This document shows, one piece after another, positions 22,896-53,452 of a DNA stretch of 64,000 bases. A program made the position numbers and the translations under genes. The notes under the pieces were generated by a model that saw only the letters and a list, made by a program, of their open reading frames with translations, was not told the origin of the DNA and did not search any database. How positions within the stretch are numbered: position 1 is the stretch's first letter; the number at the start of each line of letters is the position of its first letter. Source of the DNA: Atherinomorus stipes (lineage: Eukaryota > Chordata > Actinopteri > Atheriniformes > Atherinidae); the NCBI GenBank assembly GCA_023101725.1, contig JALJCO010003012.1, positions 427,001 through 491,000 on the forward strand, given 5' to 3'.

Positions 22896-25800
22896 ATTAG
22901 TCTTCATTTATTGTCACTATTAATTTGTGTATTGTTTTGTTCACTTTGAAAACCATAAAAAGACTAAAGCTCTCGTCTAGTCTCCAACGGTCACCCTTAA
23001 CTCTGCCATATTAGTTTGTCCAATTTAGTGCTATCTGCTGTTTTATGACTTATTAAAGTCTGTTCAGTAAAATTTTGACTTAAATTGTTATCTTGAGGAT
23101 AAACATTTTCATTTAGACTGGACAGGAAATTAATGGTCTTCTGCCATCTGCTGGTTTATCCTTGTACTACTTGGTGTAAACTTGGAATTTGCAGTGTTAG
23201 ACTTTAAAATCGTGAGCTAAAACTTATTTTTCACTCCAGAAGTGTATTTTACTGTATTTTCTAACAGCTCACCATGGTCTTATGAAACTGAATGTTCAGG
23301 GTCATACTTGAGACGAAAAATAAATGTTTGAAATCATTACTTTCTCCTCAATATTTTGTGAAACATTACCTCAAACCTCTTGGATGTCCTGCCTCATGCA
23401 CTCAGAGGTGGTGGCAGAGGCCTGGTCTAACATTCACACACACCACACACACACACGCACACCTGGTGATCTTTTCCTTTTCGTTTTTTATGGCTCTGGG
23501 TTACTGTTTAACATCCCCACCCTAGTTTGAGTTTGTTTAGTAAATCGATCTAATGACAGGGCTATGGTGGCGCCATCCAATGTGTCGCTTCATGAATTAT
23601 AGGCCGCTTAGCTCTCCAACCTTCCCTTTTAATGTTGTCCAACACCTTCACCACTTTCCAAAGCTCAGTGTCCCTTAGTCCAATGGCACTGTGAGGGCTG
23701 ATCACTCTCGGAGTACAGCGGCACACCTGGATAAATGCACATACCACACGGAAACAGAAACACAGGTAAGTCAAGTTTTACTTCTAATGAATGCCTTTTG
23801 GAAATGCAAAATATTCACAGAGACACAAAGAAGTAAAAATATTGAGATATTTTGCAGTTGCTACAGAGGAACTGAGGCTGACCTTAATGACTTTGTAAGG
23901 AAGTTTCCTAAGAATTTCCTCTAAATCACGTGGTTTTGTATTTTGGTGGTAACGGTAGGACACCTCGAGTCGCGCTCGCTGCAATATGTCCTGTAGCAAA
24001 GACATGGGAAACAGATAAGATAGACTCACTTTGTCACAAATGCTGTGCTGTAAAGATCATGTGATAACCCATTTCATCCACACAAGGACATAAACAAGAG
24101 CAACAGATTGCTCTGTTCACATTGACTGTTTCCTTCTGAGACATCACCACTCAATACTGCCACTGAAAATTATAATCACTTGTATAATCCAATCACTGAT
24201 GTACTGATAGAATTTCATGAGTGATCAACACTCAGACGAAAGCAGCTTGAACCTTTTAGTAGTAAGTGTCCATGACAGCTTTCTTGTGAATGAATCTTAA
24301 TAAGACTGAGGCATTAAGAGAGTTGTTGATTGACTTTTGAGGTTGCAATGTGTGATGATGTGTTGGACTTTTAGCTTGAACTGGGTAATGTTAAATCTGT
24401 GTGTGATGTTGGATTTACCACAGCTGAAGGAATGATTTGTTATACATCATTCTTAGGCATATTACTGTAAAATCTTCATAAGTAAACTGATCATGTCTTT
24501 CTCCAATGAACACGCACAGTTGATAATGTGAAGCTGTAGAGGGGAATACTAGTGTGCTGATCTGTGTACCATTTACTGTTGCCTGGGTTTCAGGAAGTAG
24601 GGGTTTACAAGAGTGGCTTGAGTGACTGATCATCATCAGTAACTATTAAAACCTCCAGTCTAAATAGAGGTGGTGGCATTATGGCCAGTTCACACAGATA
24701 TTGCCTCTTAACACAAGGTTTTATGGCTGCAGAGAGCATTTGGTTGGTAGGCGGGAGCAACGTTTCTCAGTAGTGTCCTGGAAGAAGCCATAACACCTGT
24801 TTCTATGAACATCTTAACCCTGCTTCTTATTTAAGTACCCTAAAATGCCTTCTATTAGGATTTATTACAGTTTTTATAATCAACATGAACACATGTATTG
24901 TACATTTTTGTAAAGGAGAACAGAGAATCATAGCACTTAAATCGCTCTGCTTGTTGTCTTTGCACTTAAAGGTGAGGGTGCTCTATGTATGTTTAACCGA
25001 CTTCATCACAGTTAACTAATTAACTCTTTTCTTCATACACACAAGTCTATCCTGAAGCTTCTAATTCAATAGCCACAGCGTCAGCGCGTTTGGAGCCAGA
25101 AAACATGATTGTAAAAAGCAAATCCTTCATTTATTCCAAACTTGATGAGTCAGGAGACTTAACTTCACTGCCTGGTTAAAATATAATCTCTGTATCACTG
25201 CTCCCACCCCCACCCACAACCTCATGTCATGCCTCTGTCCCTGAACACCTTTATTTCACCCTCCAGTATTAATAGGTATCTTTAATCAACATGTGACCAA
25301 ATTTTAACAGCTTTTTCTTTTTATGCTCCTACCCTAATCTGTCAGTAAAGTAAAACATTATCTTCATGTTTGCTTAAATACTTTTTCTGGTTGGCCCTCT
25401 CATTACTGATCTAGGGTGTGAAATTTTTATTTACTGCACTCACAATGCCTCCAAATGGATTGCTTTTATTAAAATTTACTGCATTATTTCTCATTGATGT
25501 AAATTGAGTGGGTGGGGATATTTAACTAAATGCCACGAGAATAATTTAGTGTGCTTGTTGCATTCTTACCTAAAAAGAGGAAGGTGGTGGTGGGGGTGCT
25601 TTACTTGTGATTTCTACTTTTAAAATCTTCTTCCTCTCTTAGCATTACTCTTGAAAAATGATCTGCTTTATCAGTTGGAGATCTAAAAGAAGTACAAAGT
25701 GTCTGCAAAAAGTTTTACTCCAGATTTGGAAATGAACAAAGATGTAAAAGAACAATAAGTTGAAAACAAAACGTTGATTTAAACATTGTTTTTTTTAGAG

Positions 25801-26329
25801 AGTGTGTGTGTGAGAGAGAGTATAAGGAAGTTATCAATGTTCCCCACTTCACTTTGTGTCTCTATAGATTATATCTGCTGAGGTAGTGGTGTTATTTTAC
25901 TACAGTATTGATTAGATTAGGAATCATAAGAAGGCCACACACACTCTAACATGAATGCATGTAAAAAAAAACATTCCTAGCAGCATATTTATGCACGCAT
26001 AAGTTGCACAAGCTTGTATGAACAGTATGCACAAAGTGCAGAGGCTGTGCTCCAAAATGTGATGGAAATCTACTGCATGGAAAAAAAATAATATAACAAA
26101 TGGAGACAGAAGAGGAAAAAAAAACATTTCCTATCTATTCATCCTTGTGATAAGTGTAAGAAAGAAGGACAGATAAGTCAGGTGTAATAAGGTGAGAGGT
26201 CTTCGCTCCAGCTCCGCCTTTCTCCTTGTTCACGGCCCAATCAGATGGGATCATATGCAAGGATCTCCCTTGTCATATCTGTGGTAATTAGATGAAACAG
26301 AGACAGTAAGACAAAAAAATAGCAAGAAG
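22896..26329. other. Intergenic DNA between gpr141 and hnf4g
   Basis: Simple repeats (CA-rich at about 23438-23462, TG/AG at about 25803-25820) and AT-rich sequence. No convincing exon. A 70-codon minus-strand frame at 23562-23774 has a sharply higher GC content than its surroundings but no domain I know. Closer to hnf4g, a CCAAT box (CCCAATCAG, 26236-26244) lies about 190 bp before the start codon. Confidence 0.55.
26236..26244 (+). promoter_or_regulatory. hnf4g: CCAAT box upstream of hnf4g
   Basis: CCCAATCAG about 190 bp before the hnf4g ATG, in a short GC-richer patch with GCTCCGCC just upstream. Placed as a promoter element by position only. Confidence 0.4.
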
Positions 26330-26340
26330 AGAAGAGAAAG

Positions 26341-26425
26341 AGAAGAGAAGAGAAGAGAAGAGAAGAGAAGAGAAGAGAAGAGAAGAGAAGAGAAGAGAAG
26401 AGAAGAGAAGAGAAGAGAAGAGAAG
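26341..26425 (+). repeat. (AGAAG)17 pentanucleotide microsatellite in hnf4g 5' UTR
   Basis: Seventeen perfect AGAAG units, with imperfect units just upstream, ending 8 bp before the ATG at 26434. The reverse strand reads as a long Leu/Ser-rich open frame, which is an artefact. Confidence 0.95.
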
Positions 26426-26433
26426 AAACAGGA

Positions 26434-44537
<18,104 letters not shown>

Positions 44538-47500
44538 TTTTTCCCTCCGCTGCCAAAGAGGCTGACCTTGGATCAGTCTCCCTGTTCATTACTGCAGAAT
44601 AAAAATGATGAAAGTGTGGTTAGACTCCACCCTGCTTCTCCCCCTGTGACTGTGCAAGTAACAATAGCCTAAGAATAATCATAGCAGCCATGTGTAGCAT
44701 TTTTTGGAGCTCTTGCCAACAAGAGTAAAACTGCCAGAAGTTTGTTTCCTAGAAACCAGCGAGTTTTTTTTTGCAGCTGAGGGTTCGGATGTGCTGATCA
44801 GATCAGAATCTAGATTGTGTTACAGCTTTACTTAAATCTCATCAGTCCTGTAGTCACCGCACAGCAGCAGGAGTGATGCGTGTGTTTGCACAGCAGTAAC
44901 TTTAGCTAAATTATTTAAATATCCCAAAGTGACAGCAAGATCAGACAGCTTGAAGCGAGTTACACCGCCTTCTAAGCAACAAATTCCACATTTAAATGTA
45001 AAATCATCTGAGTAATAGAAGAGTCCTAAGCTCCATCATGTGTGCAGATTTACAAAATTACACAACTCTGACTAAAAATGATTTGTATTCATTTATTTTA
45101 CATCACAAACTATTACAGCGAGTTTCCAGCTTCACCACTCTGAGTTATTCTTGTAAATATTTGCCCCCGCGTCTTTCCTCCAGCCCATATACCAAGAACA
45201 AATAAAGCATGCTGGTGCATGAAGTTTGGAGTTTTCTTGGATGATTTGTGGAAAAGGAACAATGGGGGGGCTGCCATGCTGATCTGTTACCTGCAACAGT
45301 CTGAATCAAGCCAGCTCTGACCATGCCGGTCTGGTTTGACATGACCCATGAATACATTTGGGCTCAGAGCTGCATGTTTGGAATTGAATAGAAGAACAGA
45401 ATAGAATTTATTGCCATTTGTACAAGTTAAAAACAGGTTAAAACAGCTTTATTGGAATTCCACTACAAAAACTCAAAATCTCACCAAGTATACAGTATTT
45501 TTCTAATTTCTTGTGAAAATATCTCATCACACTCAATATAAGACTTGTTATATTGGAAGTTTTTGTTTCTTTTTCTTTTCTTTACTTTTTTTTTGGCCTT
45601 ATTACAAGTATAAAAATCTCGGCCACTCTCAAAATAAATAAAAAATAATGATTTTTGTTGTCGTTTGTAATAAGCAAAAACCAATCTGCCAATAGAACAA
45701 GTAAAATTTTCTTGATAAAATTTCTTGAAATAAGATGCATTGTCTTAAAATAAGTTCCTATATCTCACTGAAATGTTTCTCTTTAGGTGATCATGTCATA
45801 ATGAGTGTAATGAAATATTTTGACTAGAATTTAGAAAAAAATTACTTGGTAAGATTTTGAGTTTTTTCAGTGAATTTAGTGAATAAGACAAACAAACATG
45901 GTGCCTTAAAGACAAAGCCCCCCCCCCCCCCCCCCCAAAAAAAAAAAAAAAACACCCCCCAAAACTATAAGTTACACATTATTACACAAAGCAGAAAGAA
46001 GATAAAGCTTGCAGAAGAAGATGGTGCAGTGCACGCCAGGACATCCAATTGCACCACTGTATCAAAACTGTAGAGGGGAAGCACCCCTGCTGGTTACACT
46101 GGATTTCCATCTAACTAATTCAGTAGAAGAGGATAATAAACACACCTCTGCATGCTCCCAGCACACCTTGCATAGAATGCTTGCTAATTTGTAACTCCAA
46201 ATTGGATTTGCCAACTGAATTTGCACATATTTCTTTTTATAAATAAGGATGAATATACTGCAGAGTAGTTTATCATGCTGCATGTGCAAACATGCAGCTC
46301 TTGATTGGATTTCTTGTTCATTTCACAGGAAAGCAGAGCCATCAAAATTCAACCTGCAAACCAAGAACTTTACAGCTACGTTAGGTTGTTTTTTAAACTT
46401 ACCATGTCGGGTTTCATTTTATTGTGCCTCATTATCATTCGTACGTACCCTTGTGACACTGAAGTTCAGATTGTTTGACCTGCAGATTTTCTGTATTGAT
46501 GTTTTTTTATGATTTTGCAACCCTGATGGTCTTATGTATGAAGTCTATTACTAATCAAACGCTGAATTCTGAAAATGTCTAAAATTTTATGTAATCAGAA
46601 GTTTCATGGAGGCAGAAATGAAAAAAATATTTTAAGCTGCCTCCCAAAATGTGACAACTATACTGAATATGCGCTGTTTTGCAGTAACCTTGTGCATAAA
46701 CCTGCAAACAGTTTCAACAAATCATTTATTTTAATATATTATTTTTTTTACTCATAACTTAGAATGGAATCTAAACAGGAAGGATTTTATAGTTTCATTC
46801 ACTGAAAAAAGACTAATTTCATTCTGACCTGTAATTATATTTATCACAAACAGCAACATGTTCAGATTTTTATGCATCTAAAATGTAGTTACATGTAGTT
46901 TTATGAACGCGTCTACAGTGCTAAAAGAAAGGTGGATAAATTGTAATATTTAAATTGTATGTACTGGAACTGGAAATATTCTTGTCATTAACTTGCTTTC
47001 TTAAGTTTTTGTTTGTTTGCTGCATGCTGATGATGTGTACATTTCCTAATTTGTTAACTGATTAAAGCAATTACCAGCATCTCTCGGGATATGTCAAATA
47101 TAGATTAATAAAATATGTATTTGCTTATACTCTTTTGATCAAACAAACTTCCCGTAAATAAACGAAGTCTGAAAGGATGGAAAAAAGATGTAATTCCTAC
47201 ATAATCTTTCTGGGTTTCTTTTTTTTTTTTTCATATTTGGTCACAAAATGAGAAACAATGAAGACAGAAAGATGATGATAAATTGACAGAAACGCATTTC
47301 AAAACAGTTCCATGCAATAATATCATGTGTGGTTTGTCTATCGCTCCCTTCATAGAATTCATCATCCTTCATTTAGCTTCACACTTAGTATCCAAAGCTT
47401 TATTCAAACCACACTGTCTGCTCATCTAAAATCAACCAGGTTTTCCTATCGCCCATCCTAGAAAACACTGTGACAAACACAAAAAAACAAAACGGAATGC

Positions 47501-50500
47501 AAAATGGTCATTTAGACGGAGACCGAGTGGTTGACAGTACTTTTAAATCTATGATTTTCTTTTCGCCTATCCCCACACAATCATTTTCTTTGGGTTTACG
47601 TGTGTGCAGTGGATGAGATGGGGGGGATAAAGCAGAGAGCTCTTATTCTCTGTATATTGTTGTGTGACTCAGAGAAAACTCTCCGGTTATTTATGGCAGA
47701 GGAGATGATGTTGTCTAGAATCAACATGGCCAAATCCTTCTATCAACTCCATAATGGACAAGCTACCTGGCTTAGGTCAAAACAACACCACCTACGATGG
47801 GAAGATGTGTGTAGGTGCATATACAGTATGTGTGTATGTTCCTACCTGCAATTTATTTATAATCTGAGCGGGCGCATGTGTGTGTACACTCCAATATGTG
47901 TGTTTTTGGAGGTGCGTGCATGTGCGTGTGTGTACCCAGGGAGCTTTAATCAAAGGCCTATAGTGAGGAGATGTGGAGGCCCTGTCTCTCTCTTTTTCCT
48001 CAGATAAAACTGAGTGTTAGCATGCCAGTCACATATCTCATCTGAGACGCATCGCTCTCCTCCACACACCTCACCACGGCCCACACTGACAGCATGCTAT
48101 TACACACCAGTATGATGCTTGCTCCACCTGAGGAGGATGACAAAGGGGAGAGATAGGGGGTTAGGGGAACAAAGGATGGACAGGAATATGAAATGTCTTT
48201 TTGTTTAGTTGCACATCCGTTTGACTAAATTTGGATGGTATTGTCCAAGATGTTCCCATTCTCCGCTGTGGCTAAATGAGGATATGTGTCCAATACTTTT
48301 CCTACCTGTGGTTAATGTGAGGCAACTTCTTAGGCTTAACTTCACTACAAATAATTCACTTTCAAGCCAACTTGCTAAATAAAAATACATGCCTGAGACA
48401 AACTAACTTTCAAAACAAAGAATAGATATTATAAAGGTAAAGGCTATATTTTAATTGGCACAGATTCCATGCAATATTATTCATTAAAAATGATGGAATC
48501 ATTTTACAAATCAAAAAAAGAAAAAAAAAGCAGTTATTTCTATTTCTTTCATTGGTTAAAGAAGGAGGAAACCACCGATCCTTCAGCCTATTTCTGCCAC
48601 GACCACCAGATGGCAGTATAGGTCTACAGTTTCCTGACTTTTGGGTCTTAAATGGCTATTTCTAAGCAGTACCCTTCCTCTGCCACCCTAAGAAAAATTT
48701 GTCTTAAAAAATAAACAGATGTTATTTGAAATATTTCTAATGATATTTCAGTTTCATAAACATTACTCAGTAAAGTGCTTTTAAAACGGCACAATATACA
48801 AAATGAACCAATATACATATAAGAAAAATGCTGTTGTAGCATCTATGTTCTCATCTAGTTGTCTTCTTTTCCTTTTGAGTTAGAGAAATTGTTGAATGCA
48901 ATTTGGATAAAAAAGGTGATTTTTATTATTTAAGATGTTTGCAGAGTTTCAAAACATTTTGCAAAAAGAAAGTCCCCCTTGGTTCTGCAGCATGCTGGGG
49001 AACATTGGTAAAGTCTGAAATGAATGGCATATGACAGCGACCCCAGATTAGAGCCAGAGATTGCAGACTATCATTCCTCACCAGTGCATTTACCCATAAT
49101 TCCCCTCTGTCTGTAACATATCCAATGATTCCTCTGCCGGAAGACAAGGTGAGGTGGTATGAATCTCTGCTTGTAACTCTGGAATGAATTTAAAACCTCT
49201 CCTGAGTGATTTTCTGTGTCTCTGTCCTGCGACTCTGCGTCTGTGTGTGTGTTGAATGCATGTGTGGTTTCTGATTATACCACAGGATGGGTGAAAGGAA
49301 GGAAAATACAGCGACAGCTTCATTTCCAAAGCTGAGTTCACATAAATGAGGGATTAAAGTAAGCAGGAGGGTGTGGGTTCACCTCGGTCTTCAATGACAG
49401 CTTTCCCTCCTTTAAATCACTCTTTTCCTCCCTCTGTCTACCTCTCTCCCTGTCTCACGCCTCTTTAAGTCTCCATATCAATTTGTTGTCTTCCACTTGA
49501 ACTGTCTCCTTCCCTTTCTAGAATATCTGTTTTGTCTTGTTACTGCTCATTTTGCCAGCAGACATAACCCACACAGATAAAGAATGTAAAACGGGAAAAT
49601 GCTTACTGAACTGTTGGCTACATACACAGTGATTTACATAGGTGCAGGGAGATGGGGTGCACTCTACATCATGTTGATGGGGAACAGGTTAGAGCAATGA
49701 AATTAGGGGTTAGGGCCATTCAAGGGTGTGTGTTGTGTGTGTTTGTTGGGGTGCATTAGGGAAATGAAAAGGGGTGGACCACTGATGGGTTCTGAGATGC
49801 AGACTTGTTAGAATAAAGGAATATATAAAGGACAGGAGACAGAGGAGATGACAGGGTGGATGATAAGATGAGTAGAGCAGTAATGAAAATGGTCCTGTGT
49901 ACCCCAAGATTACGCAGGGAATGAGATTGGAGAGAAAGAGGGAGAGACAGCAGGGGGAGGAGGGGGATACGGTAGAGGGTGGGATGAATGGGGTTGCAGG
50001 GATTCTGAGGGGGAGAGGGAAAAAAATGGAGAAATATGGAGACTCATATATGATGAACAATAGTGAAAGTCAACTGGAACAGACATGGCGTGTTGGCGTG
50101 AAAGGGAAAAATGGGAGAGAAGAGAGAAGAGGAGAAGAGGTATTACAACTCAGGACGATGCAGCTCCACTCTGAATGATAAGTGTCTGGAACACTCCGGG
50201 TTATGGGAAGTTCACACAAACAAATGACTCCCATTTGCCAGAGGCGAGGGACACAATTGAGAAAGAAGGGACGGAAGAGGGAAAGGGGGAAGAGAGAGGG
50301 AGGTAGAGAGCTGAATGCTGGAGCCATGATTTCAGATATCTCCATCTGCATGGTGGAAATTCTTACCTTTTTTTTTTTTTTTTTTTGCTCATCTAATGTT
50401 GTCTCAGGTTGTAGCAGACACTAAAGCACCTTCATCCAAAGGATATTAGGGATCCTGTAGTGAAGCACAGTGGAAGTCTGAGCTTGGTATCTTAAATTAT

Positions 50501-52080
50501 AGGAGCCCTATGGACCTTGGTCAATAATAGTAAATGTATTGCAGATTGTTGCACGTAGGTGGGCTATGTTTTGCACGATGAGAGGTGATATCAAACAGTA
50601 ATAAGGGTGCATGAATACTGCCCTTAGTTATAAACTAAGCGGCATGGAATCAAAGCCAAGCATGGCTGGATGCCTCTCTTTGAAAATGACTTCACTGCAG
50701 TGGTTTTTAACCAAGAGTCCTCACATCTTCATCTTAACCAAGCAGGCAGACATGTTTGCTTCTCACCCCCACTGTTTAGGCTAAAGGTGGCTTAACATAA
50801 TCAGACATTTAAGGGTTTGGTTTGAATGAAATCCTCCAAAGGACCCCTTCTTCAGACCACTGAGCAGAGATAGTTCTGCTAAGAGGTTTAGTTTGTGCTG
50901 TTAGCTTGTAAATGAGCTCAGAAACTCATAGGCTCAATTAGCTTTTTTTTCTAAAAATAAAGCTTCTTGTCTTTCTTTAATGTTTCTGTATGCTAACATT
51001 TGCTAATTAGCATGAAATACAAAGCTGAGGCAAATAAAAACACCAATACAATCACCACATTTTCAATTTCATTAGCTAATTTCATTATACTGTAAAATGT
51101 AACATTGGTTTAAATCAAAGACTGTAAAAAAATGGATGTAGTAACCTCTCATGTCTGAAGAGGGGAAAGTGAAGCCAGTTGGGGGTTTCCCACATTGTTC
51201 TCTTGCCATGTCGCGTGTGTTGTCACTTCCAGAAAATACTATAATGGCCATTAAGCTAATAACCAAGCTAATCCGAAGTGAACAGGAATGAACAAAGGTT
51301 TAAGGGTAAGGGACGCTCAAACTCACTGTTAACCAGCTAAAAACTGCCATTGCAACTGACTGAGGTCTTCCTGGGAGCAAGCAGTAAGCTAACTATTAGC
51401 CTCCATAGCTAAAACTGTCGCCACCTGTTAATCCACAGGACACGCCACTAATTATGTGTTAATTTCAAGATTGAATAACATCTAAATGGATGAGTTTTAA
51501 AAAAAAATCCCCCCCCCCTTAAAGTTAACATGAAGGTAAACTTGACCTATTAAACCTCAAATGATTTTTTGAACCAGGCTGTAAACATGTCTGTTTCTGC
51601 TGTGAAGTTGGCCTTTTAAACTGGGAGTCTGTGGGAATTTGCTCTGTTTTGGAGACAGCCCTTAGCAGATGAAGAAAGAACTAGTCATTTCACTTCACTT
51701 CTGGGCTTCACCCTTTTCCAGCGGAGTTTGCCTCTTGGTTTAAATAGAATACAATTAGTAGATATAACTTAATTTCAACTTAGTTGTTAGTACTAATCTT
51801 AAATAAGTTGTAAGAACTTTGGAGGGCAGAATGGTAGATAATTTACTCAAGTTGGATTAGTGTAATTAAAATGAGAACAGGGAAATTAGGAATGGTGAGG
51901 GCGCAAGTTTCCCACAATGCAGTTCACCGGTTTTAACAACAAATGAGAGATAAATGAAGGATTTATAAATAATGTTGGTAGTGTCAAGTGATTCCTCTCA
52001 ACTTGTTTGCTTATTCCAGTATTCAATACCTACTATCCAGCAGCTGCTGCACCGTGACAGAGATGTCTGTAGTCTGATAT
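44538..52080. other. hnf4g 3' UTR and gene-poor DNA
   Basis: A possible hnf4g poly(A) signal AATAAA is at about 44598. Beyond it are a poly-C/poly-A tract (about 45920-45950), TG-rich sequence near 47820-47935, a purine-rich stretch (about 49780-50300) and poly-C at about 51508. Open frames such as 47600-48007 and 49897-50178 lack domains and arise from low-complexity sequence. No gene recognised. Confidence 0.6.
49780..50300 (+). repeat. Purine-rich (G/A) strand-biased tract
   Basis: Long runs of GGAGA/GGGAGA-type sequence on the plus strand, giving spurious Arg/Glu- or Ser/Pro-rich frames on the two strands. Confidence 0.7.
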
Positions 52081-52128
52081 TAGGTCAGCTAAACCCCCCC
52101 CCCCCCCCATCCCCAAGGAATTTCATGC

Positions 52129-52728
52129 TAGCGATGGGTAACTCTGAAATTTTTCCTGTTAATACAGTTGTAGTAGTTGATGGTACTTTTTCATCAATAT
52201 TGATATTGATACCGATACTGATACTTTTGGTCCCTCTAAAGAAAACCACATGATTGTACAGTTTGCATTAATGTCTTGTATGCAAGGGCAACACTAAAAA
52301 TAAGTAAAACTTGGGAACAAAAGTACTAGAAAGAAATGCTTTTAAAACAATAATAAATTATACTGATGAAGAAATTAAACAAAGATAAGATTAAAAACCT
52401 CTTTTAATTTTCAAATAACTTAAGTACAGGTTAAGATTATTTAAATAATTTGCATTAAAGCACTGAATGATACCAAAACATCATCATCATCATTACGAAC
52501 AGTCGCATCATCAAGACATTTGATAGGCTACACCATCATGACACAGAAGTTGGAATCTGGTTGCTTTCACACATCATTTCACTGCCTAAAAGTCTTAGAA
52601 GTGAAAACAAATTTTGCATGTTTTTTTTTTATCTGTACAGTGGTATCGAGATACCCAAAAAAGAATAGATTCATCTGGCTGGTATCAAAGTATCGACTCC
52701 AGGGTAGCTATCGATATGCCCATCCCTA
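52129..52728. mobile_element. hAT-like MITE, inverted relative of 16536-17186, 600 bp
   Basis: Ends with TATCGATATGCCCATCCCTA, the reverse complement of the start of the other copy. The adjacent GACTCCAGGGTAGC region also matches. Flanks TTTCATGC and ATTCCTGC agree at 6 of 8 bases. Confidence 0.7.
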
Positions 52729-52952
52729 ATTCCTGCTACAAAGCAAGAACAATTTTGAGTGGATCAATTACTTTAAGTAAGATGAGCCTGAAATCATCAT
52801 GTTGGTACAAAATAAAATGAAGTTTGAGTGAAGGATCTCATCTATTTTATGTAAAATTAATCACATCAAGTTTCCTTTACAGCCTCAATTACTTAATTCA
52901 CTCAAACTTCAATTATTCTAGTTGATTCTAGTCAATCCTAATGAATACTTAA

Positions 52953-53448
52953 AGGTACAGTATGTAAAAAATGAGAGGTCAATGGCAGAAAAATGTGATA
53001 TATAATTCAAAACTGTGTTTATATTGATGTGTAATTGCTGCACTAGAATAGCTGTTATATGTTTATTTTCTTAGAATGAGTCATTTATATCTACTTACTG
53101 GGTGGTGCACATATGGTGGCTGCCATATTTGTTCCACTATTTTTACTATGGTATCCCTGAATGGACAAAACAATGTGTGTAAAGGAAGAACCCTCTGAAC
53201 TTTAAAACTGCTGTACCAACTTTGTTTATTAGGAGTTAGAGCACTGTTTGGGATTAGAAATACCTTAAAGGACATTAAAAGTAGTTACTCATAGTACAGT
53301 CATAGTTCACCTCACCTGAGACCACTGGATCCACTCACAGATGAAACATCTTTATGTCTGGAATATGAAGTCATTTGAAAGAAAACATATTTTCTTTCAA
53401 ATACCCATCTTTACCACTAAATGTCAGTAATTCTTACATACTGTACCT
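52953..53448. mobile_element. TTAA-target MITE (aggtacagta family), 496 bp
   Basis: TTAA at 52949-52952 and 53449-53452. Ends AGGTACAGTATGTAA and TTACATACTGTACCT are exact inverted repeats. A truncated relative is at 13159. Confidence 0.85.
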
Positions 53449-53452
53449 TTAA

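Noticed and set aside
45870..46073. Frame with a run of prolines and lysines
   Set aside because: Translation of adjacent poly-C and poly-A tracts.
47600..48007. 135-codon plus-strand frame
   Set aside because: The second half is TG-repeat-derived Cys/Val/Tyr-rich sequence; no domain, no splice evidence.
49710..50351. Pro/Ser-rich minus-strand and Arg/Glu-rich plus-strand frames
   Set aside because: Produced by a strand-biased purine tract without protein-like complexity.
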